Source of the DNA: Artemia franciscana | Taxonomy: Eukaryota; Arthropoda; Branchiopoda; Anostraca; Artemiidae | NCBI RefSeq assembly: GCF_032884065.1 | Contig: NC_088871.1 | Span: 14,120,374 to 14,184,373 of the forward strand | Direction of reading: 5' to 3' | Length of the DNA stretch: 64,000 nucleotides | Shown here: piece after piece, positions 49,806 through 58,337 of the stretch | Layout of the letters: every line of letters begins with the position of its first letter | Position numbering within the stretch: position 1 is the stretch's first letter | Made by a program: the position numbers and the translations under genes | Notes under the pieces: generated by a model | What the model was told of the DNA's origin: nothing | Databases searched by the model: none | Seen by the model: the letters and a program-made list of their open reading frames with translations, nothing else

Positions 49806-50071
49806 GGTAAATGTTTACTTTCGTTCCAAGTGCTCTAAAGTGCGTATTACTGCATATAGCTCATGGACTAATACGCTTCGCTTTATAGGTAATGTTACCT
49901 GTAAGCAAGCCTACTTTACACATTTTTAGTTTGCCCCATGGAGGAGGAGGGTCAACTAGAAAAGGATGCACTTCTCTAATAATGAAAAGGAAACAATATG
50001 TGATCGTCAGAATCTTGCTATATGCAGTAATAAGCACTTTAGAGTACTTGGAACTAAAGTAAACATTTACC
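49806..50071. mobile_element. MITE with 54-bp terminal inverted repeats
   Basis: The left arm 49806-49859 (GGTAAATGTTTACTTTCGTT ... TACTGCATATAG) is the inverse of the right arm 50018-50071 (CTATATGCAGTAATAAGC ... AACATTTACC) with about four mismatches. The flanks GAGGTTG (left) and GAGGTTT (right) look like a 6-8 bp target-site duplication, which would fit a hAT-type element. Total length is 266 bp and there is no coding capacity. Confidence 0.85.
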
Positions 50072-50116
50072 GAGGTTTGTAAACTGGTTGTGTTTACAGT
50101 GGAGTAAACATGATTA

Positions 50117-50338
50117 ATGTTGTTATTTGACTCGTCACGTATACCTTTTCAGTTAACAAGTTATCAGATAAGTATTTGTTGTTATCTTTTACGGGTTAAA
50201 CCCAGAGAACTTAACATTAAGCGAATAATTTGGATAAAGGATGTCCGAACACGCTCAAAGTCTTTTCATTGGCAGAGATTACTTGCAAGCTCATTCTCAG
50301 AGCAGGTAGCTAGAAGGGTCTCAGAAATCTGGCACTAA
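50117..50338 (+). other. Unassigned ORF, possible transposase remnant
   Basis: A 73-codon frame whose second half reads ELNIKRIIWIKDVRTRSKSF and HWQRLLASSFSEQVARRVSE before a stop at 50336-50338. The pattern K-R-x-x-W-I-K/R-D-x-x-x-R is loosely like the start of Harbinger-type nucleases, but the similarity is weak and I do not assign it. It sits in the last intron of the RNF111-like gene, 170 bp upstream of the final exon and beside the MITE. Confidence 0.25.
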
Positions 50339-50507
50339 AGCAACGGAAGCATAGGGTTGCAAAGCAATGTGAAATACTTTCAAAGAGATCCCTGCGCATG
50401 CATCATTTAGTTTGGCATGAAAATGCTATTGATTGAATTGTCTCACATTAAGAGTTGATCCTCTAAATAATGATTACGATGATAACTTATTATGCATTTC
50501 TTTTCAG

Positions 50508-50646
50508 GCGCTTACCATGCATGCACTTATACCACACCACCTGTGTTGATCGTTGGTTATCAAGCAATAAGCGATGTCCGATGTGTCACGTTGACATTGA
50601 AACCGTATTGACCGTAGGATTCCACCGTAGTATTTCGCCGTTTTGA
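50508..50646 (+). CDS. RNF111: RNF111/Arkadia-like terminal exon: second half of RING-H2 finger
   Basis: This 139-nt terminal exon encodes [33 protein letters not shown] and a short tail [14 protein letters not shown] before TGA (50644-50646). It provides the remaining zinc ligands in the order C-x-H-x-x-H-x-x-C and C-P-M-C. Together with CTIC in the previous exon this completes a C3H2C3 RING-H2. Vertebrate Arkadia reads [20 protein letters not shown] then KKCPICRVDIEA and ends a few residues later. The M-for-I change in the last C-P-x-C and the longer unrelated tail are the main differences. The tail region contains a local duplication of GACCGTAGGATT, and the second copy begins at the GA of the stop codon. 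Confidence 0.95.
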
Positions 50647-52794
50647 CCGTAGGATTTCGATTCCGACCTCTGTTTAGTGTTTCTAAAATGACTAAATTTT
50701 AAAAGTTATAATTCCAAATCCTTCTTTTTATTTTAATGTAGAGGTGAATTTGTGTTTCTTATTTTGCAACCTGTAGATTTTCTGTTTTGTTACCAAACCA
50801 ATATAAACTTACCTTGGAATTTCTATTTTAAACACACTGTTGAAATCATCAAACATGACTGAATCCTGCAGTAAAAAAGAGATTTAATATATTTACTGAA
50901 AACGCTTACCTGGTTATTGACCATCTTATGAATCTATTTGTCATATTCTATATACCTGAGTCAAGTTCCTTAATAACTGTAAATGTCTACATGAGGTATG
51001 ACTTAGCTAGCAATGCTGACTTGCATTTTTAAATAATAATTTTTGTGTCTATCTCGTAAGTTGGAATAGGTTAGATTATTGCTCCTTGAACAATATTTTC
51101 TTTAATATTCCTTCCAAACCATACAGCAAGCTTATGAAATCCAATGCTACTACGACCTGGATCTGGACCAGGCATTTTCCGCCTCACCTGGCACCTTAAT
51201 CTCAGACGTTACGTGGAAATTTGTTTAACCGTAAGCACCCCAGAATGACGGCGCCTGAGCATGCAGTCACGTCACTGACCCAACAAGCCAAAGGATTGGA
51301 GACTATAGCCTCTACTATCTACAGAGTATCCACAGTTTCAACTTAAACACTATTTTTTCTTGTTTTGTGATTTTCCAAAATGTGACTAAATTCCAGGCCC
51401 CTTTTTAAAATTTATTTTGTCAATATTTATTGGTATCACTGCTGTGAATAAGAGCTTTTATTAAGTTAAGAAAATGCATCAAGTTTTGTATCACTAACTT
51501 TTAAAACACTACATATTTCTTCTTTTTTTTTGTAAATTTAATGTTCGTAAAACACTGTTTCAAAATGTTTTAATAATGCGTCTTTGGTGACACGTTGATC
51601 AAAATGAGTCATATCGATCCTTTTCGAGATATTTAAAACTGAAGATTCACTCAAATTACGTTATAACATAATTTCCGACAGTTTTGCCGACCAGAAGCGT
51701 TAAGCGCACAACTTATACAAAGTCACAAAAATATTGCCTTTTCAACCGTCAAACTATCGAAGGCTTAAAAAGCGTTGTGAAAAAAAATTTTGGTTTCACG
51801 TTAACATTTTGGAAAATATCTCTCAACACCTTTTGTATTTCCACGGTCGGACTGTATAGTTCTTTTGAAGGATGATCTAGATTCTCCTTCAATAATTTTA
51901 TTAGCATTTCTTTTCTTTGTGTTGTGAGAGCAACACTTTGGTTTTGTCCCTTTTTTTGTTTTTTTTTTCCTGTGCCGCCGATCTCAGCTTATTCCTGGAA
52001 ACTGCTAAGGGTCTAACCTGTGCGGTTTTTACGGGAAGTGTGGACCTCAGGCCGGATTGAGCTCCGCAGAACTCTTGCCTGGGGCCAAAAAGATGGTTTT
52101 TGCTTGTCCACGAGCCAGAGCCTATGGTGTGCGAAGTGAAGTGGAGTTATATAGCCTATATCAGAGAGGAGTATCTGAAGTTGTGCAGGCAAGTTTTCGT
52201 TTCATCAAACCATGTTTCGGTTTTCGAGTGGAAAGCTTCGTTCTAGCAGGCAGGCAGGCACCACTTTCAAATTGAAGATGGCCTAAAATTTATAAGTGTT
52301 AAATATATGCGGCACTTACCCGGCCCCACAGCCAATATATCTTCTTTGAGTGATAAATAGGAAAATTTACAGAAGCAAAAATGTGGCATTTTCCCACGGG
52401 TCCGAAAGCGCTGCCATCTATTGTTTCTACCCATTTCTGTTCGTGATTTCAGCTGAGTTTATTATTCGGTTTTTCGGATTTGGGATTGCGGTAGAGAAAT
52501 GGTATCAGATGTGCCTAATAAACTTTAAAAGTTCTCTCATAGCTAAAGAAATTGGAGCTTATCCTTTGCTCCTTTATAAGTGGTGACGTAACAAAGTTGG
52601 TCTACGGCAAAAGAATCAACTTTTGAACTAAGACAGATAGAATTTTTTTTCGACGGCAATCGATAGCTCTTGATGAGCTGATCAAAGCATATGACATCCA
52701 TTTTTTGGTACAAAAATTCCTTCATGTGGTATGCCAGTTTGAAAGTTTCAAGGGGTTGGTAACTTCAGTAGTTAGATACACACTGAAACGAAAT
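50647..52794. other. 3' flank of the RNF111-like gene, no gene recognised
   Basis: This should contain the 3' UTR. A G+C-richer island at about 51,990-52,275 contains a 72-codon open frame (starting MSSAELLPGAKKMVFACPRA) with no recognised family. Two other short frames (51684, 52350) look accidental. Confidence 0.4.
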
Positions 52795-53430
52795 CTAGGC
52801 CGATACAAATTGAGAGACATATAGAGGACTTGTAAGCAACAGTCGGCTGTTAGGTAATAATCACCTTCGGCAATGAGGGGTCAGTAACTTTTGCTAGTTG
52901 GTGTATCTATTATTTGTTTCCAGTGTATTTGATGGTAAAACCAATTTGGTTCCAGTGCTAAGACATGTAGGGGACTTGTAAGTAATAATCTGCTGTTAGG
53001 CTACAGTCAACTTCAGCAATGAGGGGTTTGCAACTATGCTAGTTGGGGTACCCATTTATTTGTTTCTGGTGAACTTGTTGCCTATCACGGGAGAGGGACT
53101 TATAAGCAAGAATCGGTTCACTTTGGGCAAGAAATGGCTGTTAGCTCATAATCATCTTCGGCAAGGAGGGGTTTGCCACTTTTGCTAGTTGGTGTACCTA
53201 TTATTTGTTTCCGGTGTATTTGATGGTTAGACCAATTTGGTTCCAGTGGTAAGACATGTAGGGGACTTGTAAGTAATCGGCTGCTGGGCTACAGTCATCT
53301 TCAGCGATGAGGGGTTTGCAACTTTTGCTAGTTGGTGTACCCATTTATTTGTTTCCGGTGAACTTGATGTCTATCACGGGAGAGGGACTTGTAAGTAAGA
53401 ATCTGTTCACTTTGGGCTAGAAATTTGTGC
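52795..53430 (+). repeat. Two-level tandem repeat, A/B units of 142 and 147 bp
   Basis: Four diverged copies carry GTTGGTGTACC(C/T)AT-TATTTGTTTCC-type lines starting at 52899, 53041, 53188 and 53330 (spacings 142, 147, 142). Copies 1 and 3 share GTGTATTTGATGGT and CCAATTTGGTTCCAGTG. Copies 2 and 4 share GTGAACTTG and CTATCACGGGAGAGGGACTT. An A-B dimer of about 289 bp was therefore duplicated as a unit. Confidence 0.88.
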
Positions 53431-53740
53431 AAATTGGTACACATTGTATTCGATCTCTTTAAATCTGAAAGAGTTAAGTGTTTACGCAACGGGTAAATAA
53501 TTAATAGAATGCATTACCATAGAATCTATGGTATTTTGATCCTGAAAAGTTATGGATAGCTTTATAATACCAGCTAGATTATATAAGATACTAGCTGTTG
53601 GTATGGCGCTTCGCGCCACACCAACACCTAGTTGGTGGGGGCGCTTCGCGCCCCCCCCCGCACGCGTAAGTCGTTACGCGCCATTGTAGTTGTGTCCCTG
53701 TGTCCCACCTGTGAATATAGATGGATATATATATATGTTT

Positions 53741-53941
53741 TTAACTACGTAAAACTTGAAAATATACAACATTCTTCGCTGTCCCACTGTCTGTACACAT
53801 AAATAGATTGTCAGGTTTACCAACTCTTGAACATGCAACATATAATTGTCCATGGGAAAAACAATCCGTATTCAGGTCTATACCGCATTTTTCTAATGAT
53901 TGCCCTTGAGCTTTGTTGATGGCGATTGCTAATCGAATATT
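53741..53941 (-). pseudogene. Helitron helicase C-terminal fragment (E1)
   Basis: This minus-strand frame encodes the last 66 residues of a PIF1-like Helitron helicase: [40 protein letters not shown] and [20 protein letters not shown], ending QVLRS and a stop. NKAQGQSL and LYVACSRV are the conserved motifs V and VI of PIF1/RecD-type helicases. This piece is intact, but motifs I-IV are absent and it has no start of its own. It preserves the family's C-terminus best and serves as a reference for the copies in E2-E8. Confidence 0.88.
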
Positions 53942-53992
53942 CCCTGTGTCCCCGTCGTCATTTATATATCCCGCCCGGCGTCCCCGTTGTAG

Positions 53993-54255
53993 TTATGCCC
54001 ATGTGTCCCGGTCGTCATTTATATTCTCTGTGTCCCGGTCATCATTTTCTCTTTGAGACACAAGCCTGTTTTCACGTTGTTCTTGTGATTCCTCGGCACG
54101 CTTTCTTTTCTTACTTTCTCTATTAGCCGCAAACCTTTTGGCATTAACTCTTTGAGTGTTTCCTCGGCTGTTTCTTCTGCCATTGTGGGATTTATACTAA
54201 AATTTCTCTTTTAATTAACTCTTTGAGCAGCTTCCTTGGCTGTTTCTTCTGCCAT
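53993..54255 (-). pseudogene. Helitron N-terminal basic-repeat remnants (E1)
   Basis: There are two starts in series on the minus strand (ATG at 54255 and at 54183). The first copy stops after MAEETAKEAAQRVN. The second carries a one-base shift relative to the parent frame, then AKRFAANRESKKRKRAEESQ, EQRENRL and a short run translated from the GACCGGGACAC minisatellite. The same N-terminal module occurs in E4, E6, E8 and E9. Function is unknown; the basic Arg/Lys/Glu repeat is typical of Helitron ORFs. Confidence 0.75.
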
Positions 54256-54379
54256 TGTAGGATTTATACTGAAATTTCTCTTTGAATCGCCCCCTTATAT
54301 ACTTATAATGACCTCATATACAAAGCCTTATATACTTATAATGACGTCATATGCGGACAAACACACAAACATACAACTC

Positions 54380-54382
<3 letters not shown>

Positions 54383-54443
<61 letters not shown>
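54383..54443. repeat. (TA)n microsatellite at the E1 5' end
   Basis: A TA array with one C interruption at about 54431, lying between the divergent 5' ends of E1 and E2. Confidence 0.95.
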
Positions 54444-54564
54444 CAGTAAATATATATACATGACGTCAGTATATATATATATATCTATATATATAAAAAT
54501 AAGTTGTCTGTCTGTGGATGTGTGGATGGATGTGTCAGGTGACGTCACCTGAAAAAACTGGATC

Positions 54565-55090
54565 AGGTGACGTCAAAACTGAAAAAACTAAAAAAAGGCA
54601 AAAACTACAAAAAAAACTAAAAACTAATAAAAAAAATAAAAAAGCTAAAAAACTAAAAAAACTAAAAAAAGGCAAAAACTACAAAAAAAAAACTAAAAAC
54701 TAATAAAAAAGCTAAAAAACTAAAAAAACTAAAAAAAGGCAAAAACTACAAAAAAAACTAAAAACTAATAAAAAAAATAAAAAAGCTAAAAAACTAAAAA
54801 AACTAAAAAAACTAAAAAAAGGTAAAAAACTAAAAAAACTAAAAACTAAAAAAAACTAAAAAAAAAGGAAAAAACTGAAAAATAAGCTAAAATAAAGGTA
54901 AAAACCAATAAAAAACTAAAAAAAACTGAAAAAATAAAAAAAGGCAAAAACTACAAAAAAACTAAAAACTAATAAAAAAAGTAAAAAAGCTAAAAAACTA
55001 AAAAAACTAAAAAAAGGTAAAAAACTAAAAACAATAAAAAATAAAAAAAAAATAAAAAAAAGGAAAAAACTGAAAAATAAGCTAAAATAA
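54565..55090 (+). repeat. A-rich minisatellite (CTAAAAAACTAAAAAAGGC type)
   Basis: Irregular repeats of CTAAAAAACTAAAAAA, AGGCAAAAACTACAAAA and CTAAAAACTAATAAAA. They yield long lysine-rich or, on the other strand, phenylalanine/serine-rich open frames that are composition artefacts. A second block lies at 56275-56628. Confidence 0.9.
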
Positions 55091-55930
55091 ATGACGACAC
55101 TCAAAGAGAAAGCGACCAGGACAAAAGGAATGTTCGATTAGCAATCAACAAAGCACCGGGACACAGGGAGTATAAATGACGACCAGGACATAAGTAAAAA
55201 AAAAAATTAACAAAACTAAAAAGAAGGTAAAAACTACAAAAAAACTAAAAAGAAAAAAAAAACGACACTCAAAGAGAAAGCGACCAGGACAAAAGGAATG
55301 TTCGATTAGCAATCAACAAAGCACCGGGACACAGGGAGTATAAATGACGACCAGGACATAAGTAAAAAAAAAAAATTAACAAAACTAAAAAGAAGGTAAA
55401 AACTACAAAAAAACTAAAAAGAAAAAAAAACTAAAAACTAATAAAAAAACTAAAAAATCTAAAAATCTAAATAAACTAAAAAAGAAAAAAAAAGGAAAAA
55501 ATAAAGGAGAAAAACAAAACTAAAAAACGAATGTATATACAGACCGGTACACCGGGATACAAATGACGACCGGGACACAGGGAATATAAATGACGACCGG
55601 GACACAGGGACACAACTACAACGGGGACACCGGGGGAAACAGGGGGATATAAATGACAACCGGGACAAAAAAACTAAAAAGAAAAAAAAAACTAAAAACT
55701 AATAAAAAAACTAAAAAATCTAAAAATCTAAATAAGCTAAAAAAGAAAAAAAAGGAGAAAAACAAAACTAAAAAACGAATGTATATACAGACCGGGACAC
55801 CGGGATACAAATGACGACCGGGACACAGGGAATATAAATGACGACCGGGACACAGGGACACAACTACAACGGGGACACCGGGGGAAACAGGGGGATGTAA
55901 ATGACGACCGGGACACCGGGACAGGGAATG
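55091..55930 (+). repeat. GACCGGGACACAGGG minisatellite with captured Helitron pieces
   Basis: Repeats of a roughly 27-bp unit, GACCGGGACACAGGGAATAT plus AAATGAC, alternate with A-rich repeats. The module AAAGGAATGTTCGATTAGCA plus ATCAACAAAGC, a fragment of the helicase IRLAI...NKA codons, occurs near 55120 and 55300 and again in E3 near 56660. The array also includes GGGACACAGGGACACAACTA, a line present at the Helitron 3' end. Confidence 0.85.
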
Positions 55931-55932
55931 GT

Positions 55933-56126
55933 CGATTAGCAATCACCATCAACAAAGCTCAAGGGCAATCATTAGAATCGTGAGGTATAGATCTGAATAC
56001 AGATTGTTTTCCCACGGACCATTATATGTTGCATGTTCAAGAGTCGGTAAACCTGACAATCTATTTATATGCAAAGACAATGGGACAGCAAAGAATGTTG
56101 TATATTCGCAAGTTTTACGTAGTTAA
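55933..56126 (+). pseudogene. Helitron helicase C-terminal fragment (E2)
   Basis: The reading starts [16 protein letters not shown], hits a TGA where other copies have K-C, continues GIDLNTDCF, then loses one T and shifts frame. The remainder of the VGKPDNLF...QVLRS end is recognisable in DNA up to the TAA at 56124. Both defects recur in E3, showing shared descent. Confidence 0.85.
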
Positions 56127-56128
56127 AA

Positions 56129-56186
<58 letters not shown>

Positions 56187-56634
56187 ATATATATAAAAAT
56201 AAGTTGTCTGTCTGTGGATGGATGGATGGATGGATCAGGTGACGTCACCTGAAAAAACTGGATTAGGTGACGTCAAAACTGAAAAAACTAAAAAAAGGCA
56301 AAAACTACAAAAAAAACTAAAAACTAATAAAAAAAATAAAAAAGCTAAAAAACTAAAAAAAACTATAAAGGTAAAAACCAATAAAAAACTAAAAAAAAAA
56401 CTGAAAAAACTAAAAAAAGGCAAAAACTACAAAAAAAAACTAAAAACTAATAAAAAAAGTAAAAAAGCTAAAAAACTAAAAAAACTAAAAAAACTAAAAA
56501 AAGGTAAAAAACTAAAAAAAATAAAAAATAAAAAAAAACTAAAAAAAAGGAAAAAACTGAAAAATAAGCTAAAATAAAGGTAAAAACCAATAAAAAACTA
56601 AAAAAAAAAAGGAAAAAACTAATAAATGACGACA

Positions 56635-57119
56635 CTCAAAGAGAAAGCGACCAGGACAAAAGGAATGTTCGATTAGCAATCAACAAAGCACCGGGACACA
56701 GGGAGTATAAATGACGACCAGGACATAAGTTCGACCGGGACACAGGGAATATAAATGACGACCGGGACACAGGGACACAACTACAACGGGGACACCGGGG
56801 GAAACAGGGGGATATAAATGACGACCGGGACAAAAAAACTAAAAAGAAAAAAAAAACTAAAAACTAATAAAAAAAACTAAAAAATCTAAAAATCTAAATA
56901 AGCTAAAAAAGAAAAAAAAAGGAAAAAAATAAAGGAGAAAAACAAAACTAAAAAACGAATGTATATACAGACCGGGACACCGGGATACAAATGACGACCG
57001 GGACCCGGGACACAGGGAATATAAATGACGACCGGGACACAGGGACACAACTACAACGGGGACACCGGGGGAAACAGGGGGATGTAAATGACGACCGGGA
57101 CACCGGGACAGGGAATGGT
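56635..57119 (+). repeat. GACCGGGACAC minisatellite, E3 copy
   Basis: Same arrangement as in E2: a helicase microfragment, CCGGGACACAGGGAATATAA repeats, a CAACTACAACGGGGACACCG line and A-rich interludes. Reverse-strand open frames with CPGRHLYSLCPG repeats come from this array and are not genes. Confidence 0.85.
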
Positions 57120-57313
57120 CGATTAGCAATCACCATCAACAAAGCTCAAGGGCAATCATTAGAATCATGAGGTATAGATCTGAATACAGATTGTTTTCCC
57201 ATGGACCATTATATGTTGCATGTTCAAGAGTCGGTAAACCTGACAATCTATTTATATGCAAAGACAATGGGACAGCAAAGAATGTTGTATATTCGCAAGT
57301 TTTACGTAGTTAA
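57120..57313 (+). pseudogene. Helitron helicase C-terminal fragment (E3)
   Basis: Near-identical to the E2 copy: [16 protein letters not shown] then an in-frame [12 protein letters not shown], and the same one-base loss before the last 45 codons. It ends with a TAA at 57311. Confidence 0.85.
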
Positions 57314-57488
57314 AACCATATATATATATCTATCTATATTCACAGGTGGGACATAGGGACACAACTACAATGGCGCGTAACTATTATGGCGCGTAACGAC
57401 TTACGCGCGCGGGGGGGCTTGGGGGGGGCGCGAAGCGCCCCCACCAACTAGGTGTTGGGGTGGCGCGAAGCGCCACCCCAACAGCTAG

Positions 57489-57660
57489 TATATATATATA
57501 TCTATCTATATTCACAGGTGGGACATAGGGACACAACTACAATGGCGCGTAACTATTATGGCGCGTAACGACTTACGCGCGCGGGGGGGCTTGGGGGGGG
57601 CGCGAAGCGCCCCCACCAACTAGGTGTTGGGGTGGCGCGAAGCGCCACCCCAACAGCTAG
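57489..57660 (+). repeat. Duplicated Helitron 3' terminus, 172-bp tandem copy
   Basis: The block TCTATCTATATTCACAGGTG ... CAGCTAG at about 57329-57488 is repeated at 57501-57660 with a period of exactly 172 bp and no differences that I could see. The second copy includes both GC hairpins and its own CTAG (57657-57660). The TA-rich flank links the copies. Confidence 0.93.
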
Positions 57661-57713
57661 TATCTATATATATAAAAATAAGTTGTCTGTGGATCTGTGG
57701 ATCATGGATCAGG

Positions 57714-57779
57714 TGACGTCATGTTTCGGCTGACGTCATGAAATTAGTTGCCATCATTTTTGCTTTGAAGGTGACGTCA
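57714..57779 (+). promoter_or_regulatory. Three TGACGTCA (CRE-type) palindromes upstream of E4 ORF
   Basis: Perfect octamers lie at 57714-57721, 57731-57738 and 57772-57779, ending 41 bp before the ATG at 57821. The octamer is the consensus binding site of CREB/ATF bZIP factors. Their conservation across units suggests a function in the element, but no activity can be shown from sequence. Confidence 0.55.
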
Positions 57780-57820
57780 TTCAAGTTATATAAGACATAT
57801 GTTCGCGTAGAATTCTATTA

Positions 57821-58147
57821 ATGTTTAAGTTTACAATGACTGATGAAGATGCTCAAAGAGTCTATGCCAAAAAACTTGCTGCTGATAGAGAAAGTCAGAA
57901 AAGAAAGCGTGCCGAGGAATCAAAAGAACAGCAAGGAAACAGGCTTGAGGCTAAAGAACGCAAAACCGCGCAGTTAGATGAAGATCCACCTGGACAGCGA
58001 GAGTCAAAACATATTAAAACTGAAAATGATAGCGATGATGATTGGGTTTGGGATTTTGACTTGGATAAGGTCATCAATGACTACCAGATTTTAGTTAAAA
58101 AAACAAAGGTTCGGCGATATGTATTTCATAGTGAAGCTGAAAAATAA
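57821..58147 (+). CDS. Short Helitron-borne protein with basic repeats and acidic tail (E4)
   Basis: A 108-residue intact frame. Residues 1-10 are [10 protein letters not shown]. Next is one basic module ([38 protein letters not shown]) typical of Helitron N-termini. The second half is different: TAQLDEDPPGQRESKHIKTE, then NDSDDDWVWDFDLDKVINDY, then QILVKKTKVRRYVFHSEAEK. IKTE followed by an acidic run fits the extended consensus for sumoylation (inference). The start chosen is the ATG conserved as ATGTTTAA in E6 and E8. The E8 paralogue keeps the same layout. The function is unknown. It could be a separate Helitron accessory protein or a remnant of a larger ORF with an internal deletion. Confidence 0.6.
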   Translation: MFKFTMTDEDAQRVYAKKLAADRESQKRKRAEESKEQQGNRLEAKERKTAQLDEDPPGQRESKHIKTENDSDDDWVWDFDLDKVINDYQILVKKTKVRRYVFHSEAEK

Positions 58148-58337
58148 AGAAGAAAAAGAAAACTGAAAAAAGAAAAAAGAGAAATTACAGACTGGGATAC
58201 CGGGACACAAATGACGACCGGGACACAGGGAATATAAATGACGACCAGGACACAGGTATTTAAGAATATCGTTCAAAGACAAATTTTTAATTGTAAGAAG
58301 ACCCGTTGAAAGAGAAATTTCTAATTGTAAAATGACT

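Larger units (their letters stand above)
46158..50507 (+). other. Intron of the RNF111-like gene
   Basis: This 4.35 kb intron is bounded by GTACGT and TTCTTTTCAG. It is AT-rich, with a C/A tract near 48.08 kb, an 11-bp inverted repeat ACTTATCCGAC / GTCGGATAAGT (49583-49593 and 49684-49694) enclosing a TGACGTCA, and the MITE at 49806-50071. An exon-like segment at 47134-47195 is not needed, because the flanking RING halves join in phase. Confidence 0.75.
53591..54390 (-). mobile_element. Helitron unit E1, minus strand, internally deleted
   Basis: The 3' end (left in forward coordinates) is CTAG at 53591-53594 next to a hairpin GTTGGTGTGGCGC/GCGCCATACCAAC and the GC-rich GTAACGACTTACGCG block, read on the minus strand. 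The 5' end is an AT-rich TATATAAATGAGTTGT line within a TA array near 54383-54390. Inside are N-terminal repeat remnants and a C-terminal helicase fragment. The unit is a deletion derivative and the only one in reverse orientation. It therefore lies head to head with E2. Confidence 0.85.
54484..56130 (+). mobile_element. Helitron unit E2, minisatellite-expanded, 3' end missing
   Basis: The 5' end is TCTATATATATAAAAATAAG at 54484 followed by TTGTCTGTCTGTGGATG and two TGACGTCA motifs. The body is almost entirely minisatellite: an A-rich CTAAAAAA array, then CCGGGACACAGGG arrays. It ends with a helicase C-terminal fragment whose stop is at 56124. The GC-rich 3' hairpin is absent; a TA array leads straight into the 5' end of E3. 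Confidence 0.85.
56184..57488 (+). mobile_element. Helitron unit E3, minisatellite-expanded, complete 3' end
   Basis: The 5' end is TCTATATATATAAAAATAAG at 56184. The body repeats the E2 layout in shorter form: TGACGTCA motifs, A-rich array, CCGGGACAC array and helicase fragment (57120-57313). It then has the 3' region TATTCACAGGTGGGACA, GGCGCGTAACGACTTACGCG, a GGGGGGCGCGAAGCGCCCCC hairpin and TTGGGGTGGCGC/GCGCCACCCCAA followed by CAGCTAG (CTAG at 57485-57488). E2 and E3 together are a tandem duplication of one unit. Confidence 0.9.

Noticed and set aside
54518..56577. Lysine-rich open frames (KKLKKLKKGKNYKKK type)
   Set aside because: They are produced by the CTAAAAAACTAAAAAA minisatellite. 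The opposite strand gives equally long Phe/Ser frames.
55459..57142. Reverse-strand open frames rich in CPGRHLYSLCPG repeats
   Set aside because: They are translations of the GACCGGGACACAGGG minisatellite in all frames. There is no conserved domain, and open frames exist only because the unit lacks stops.
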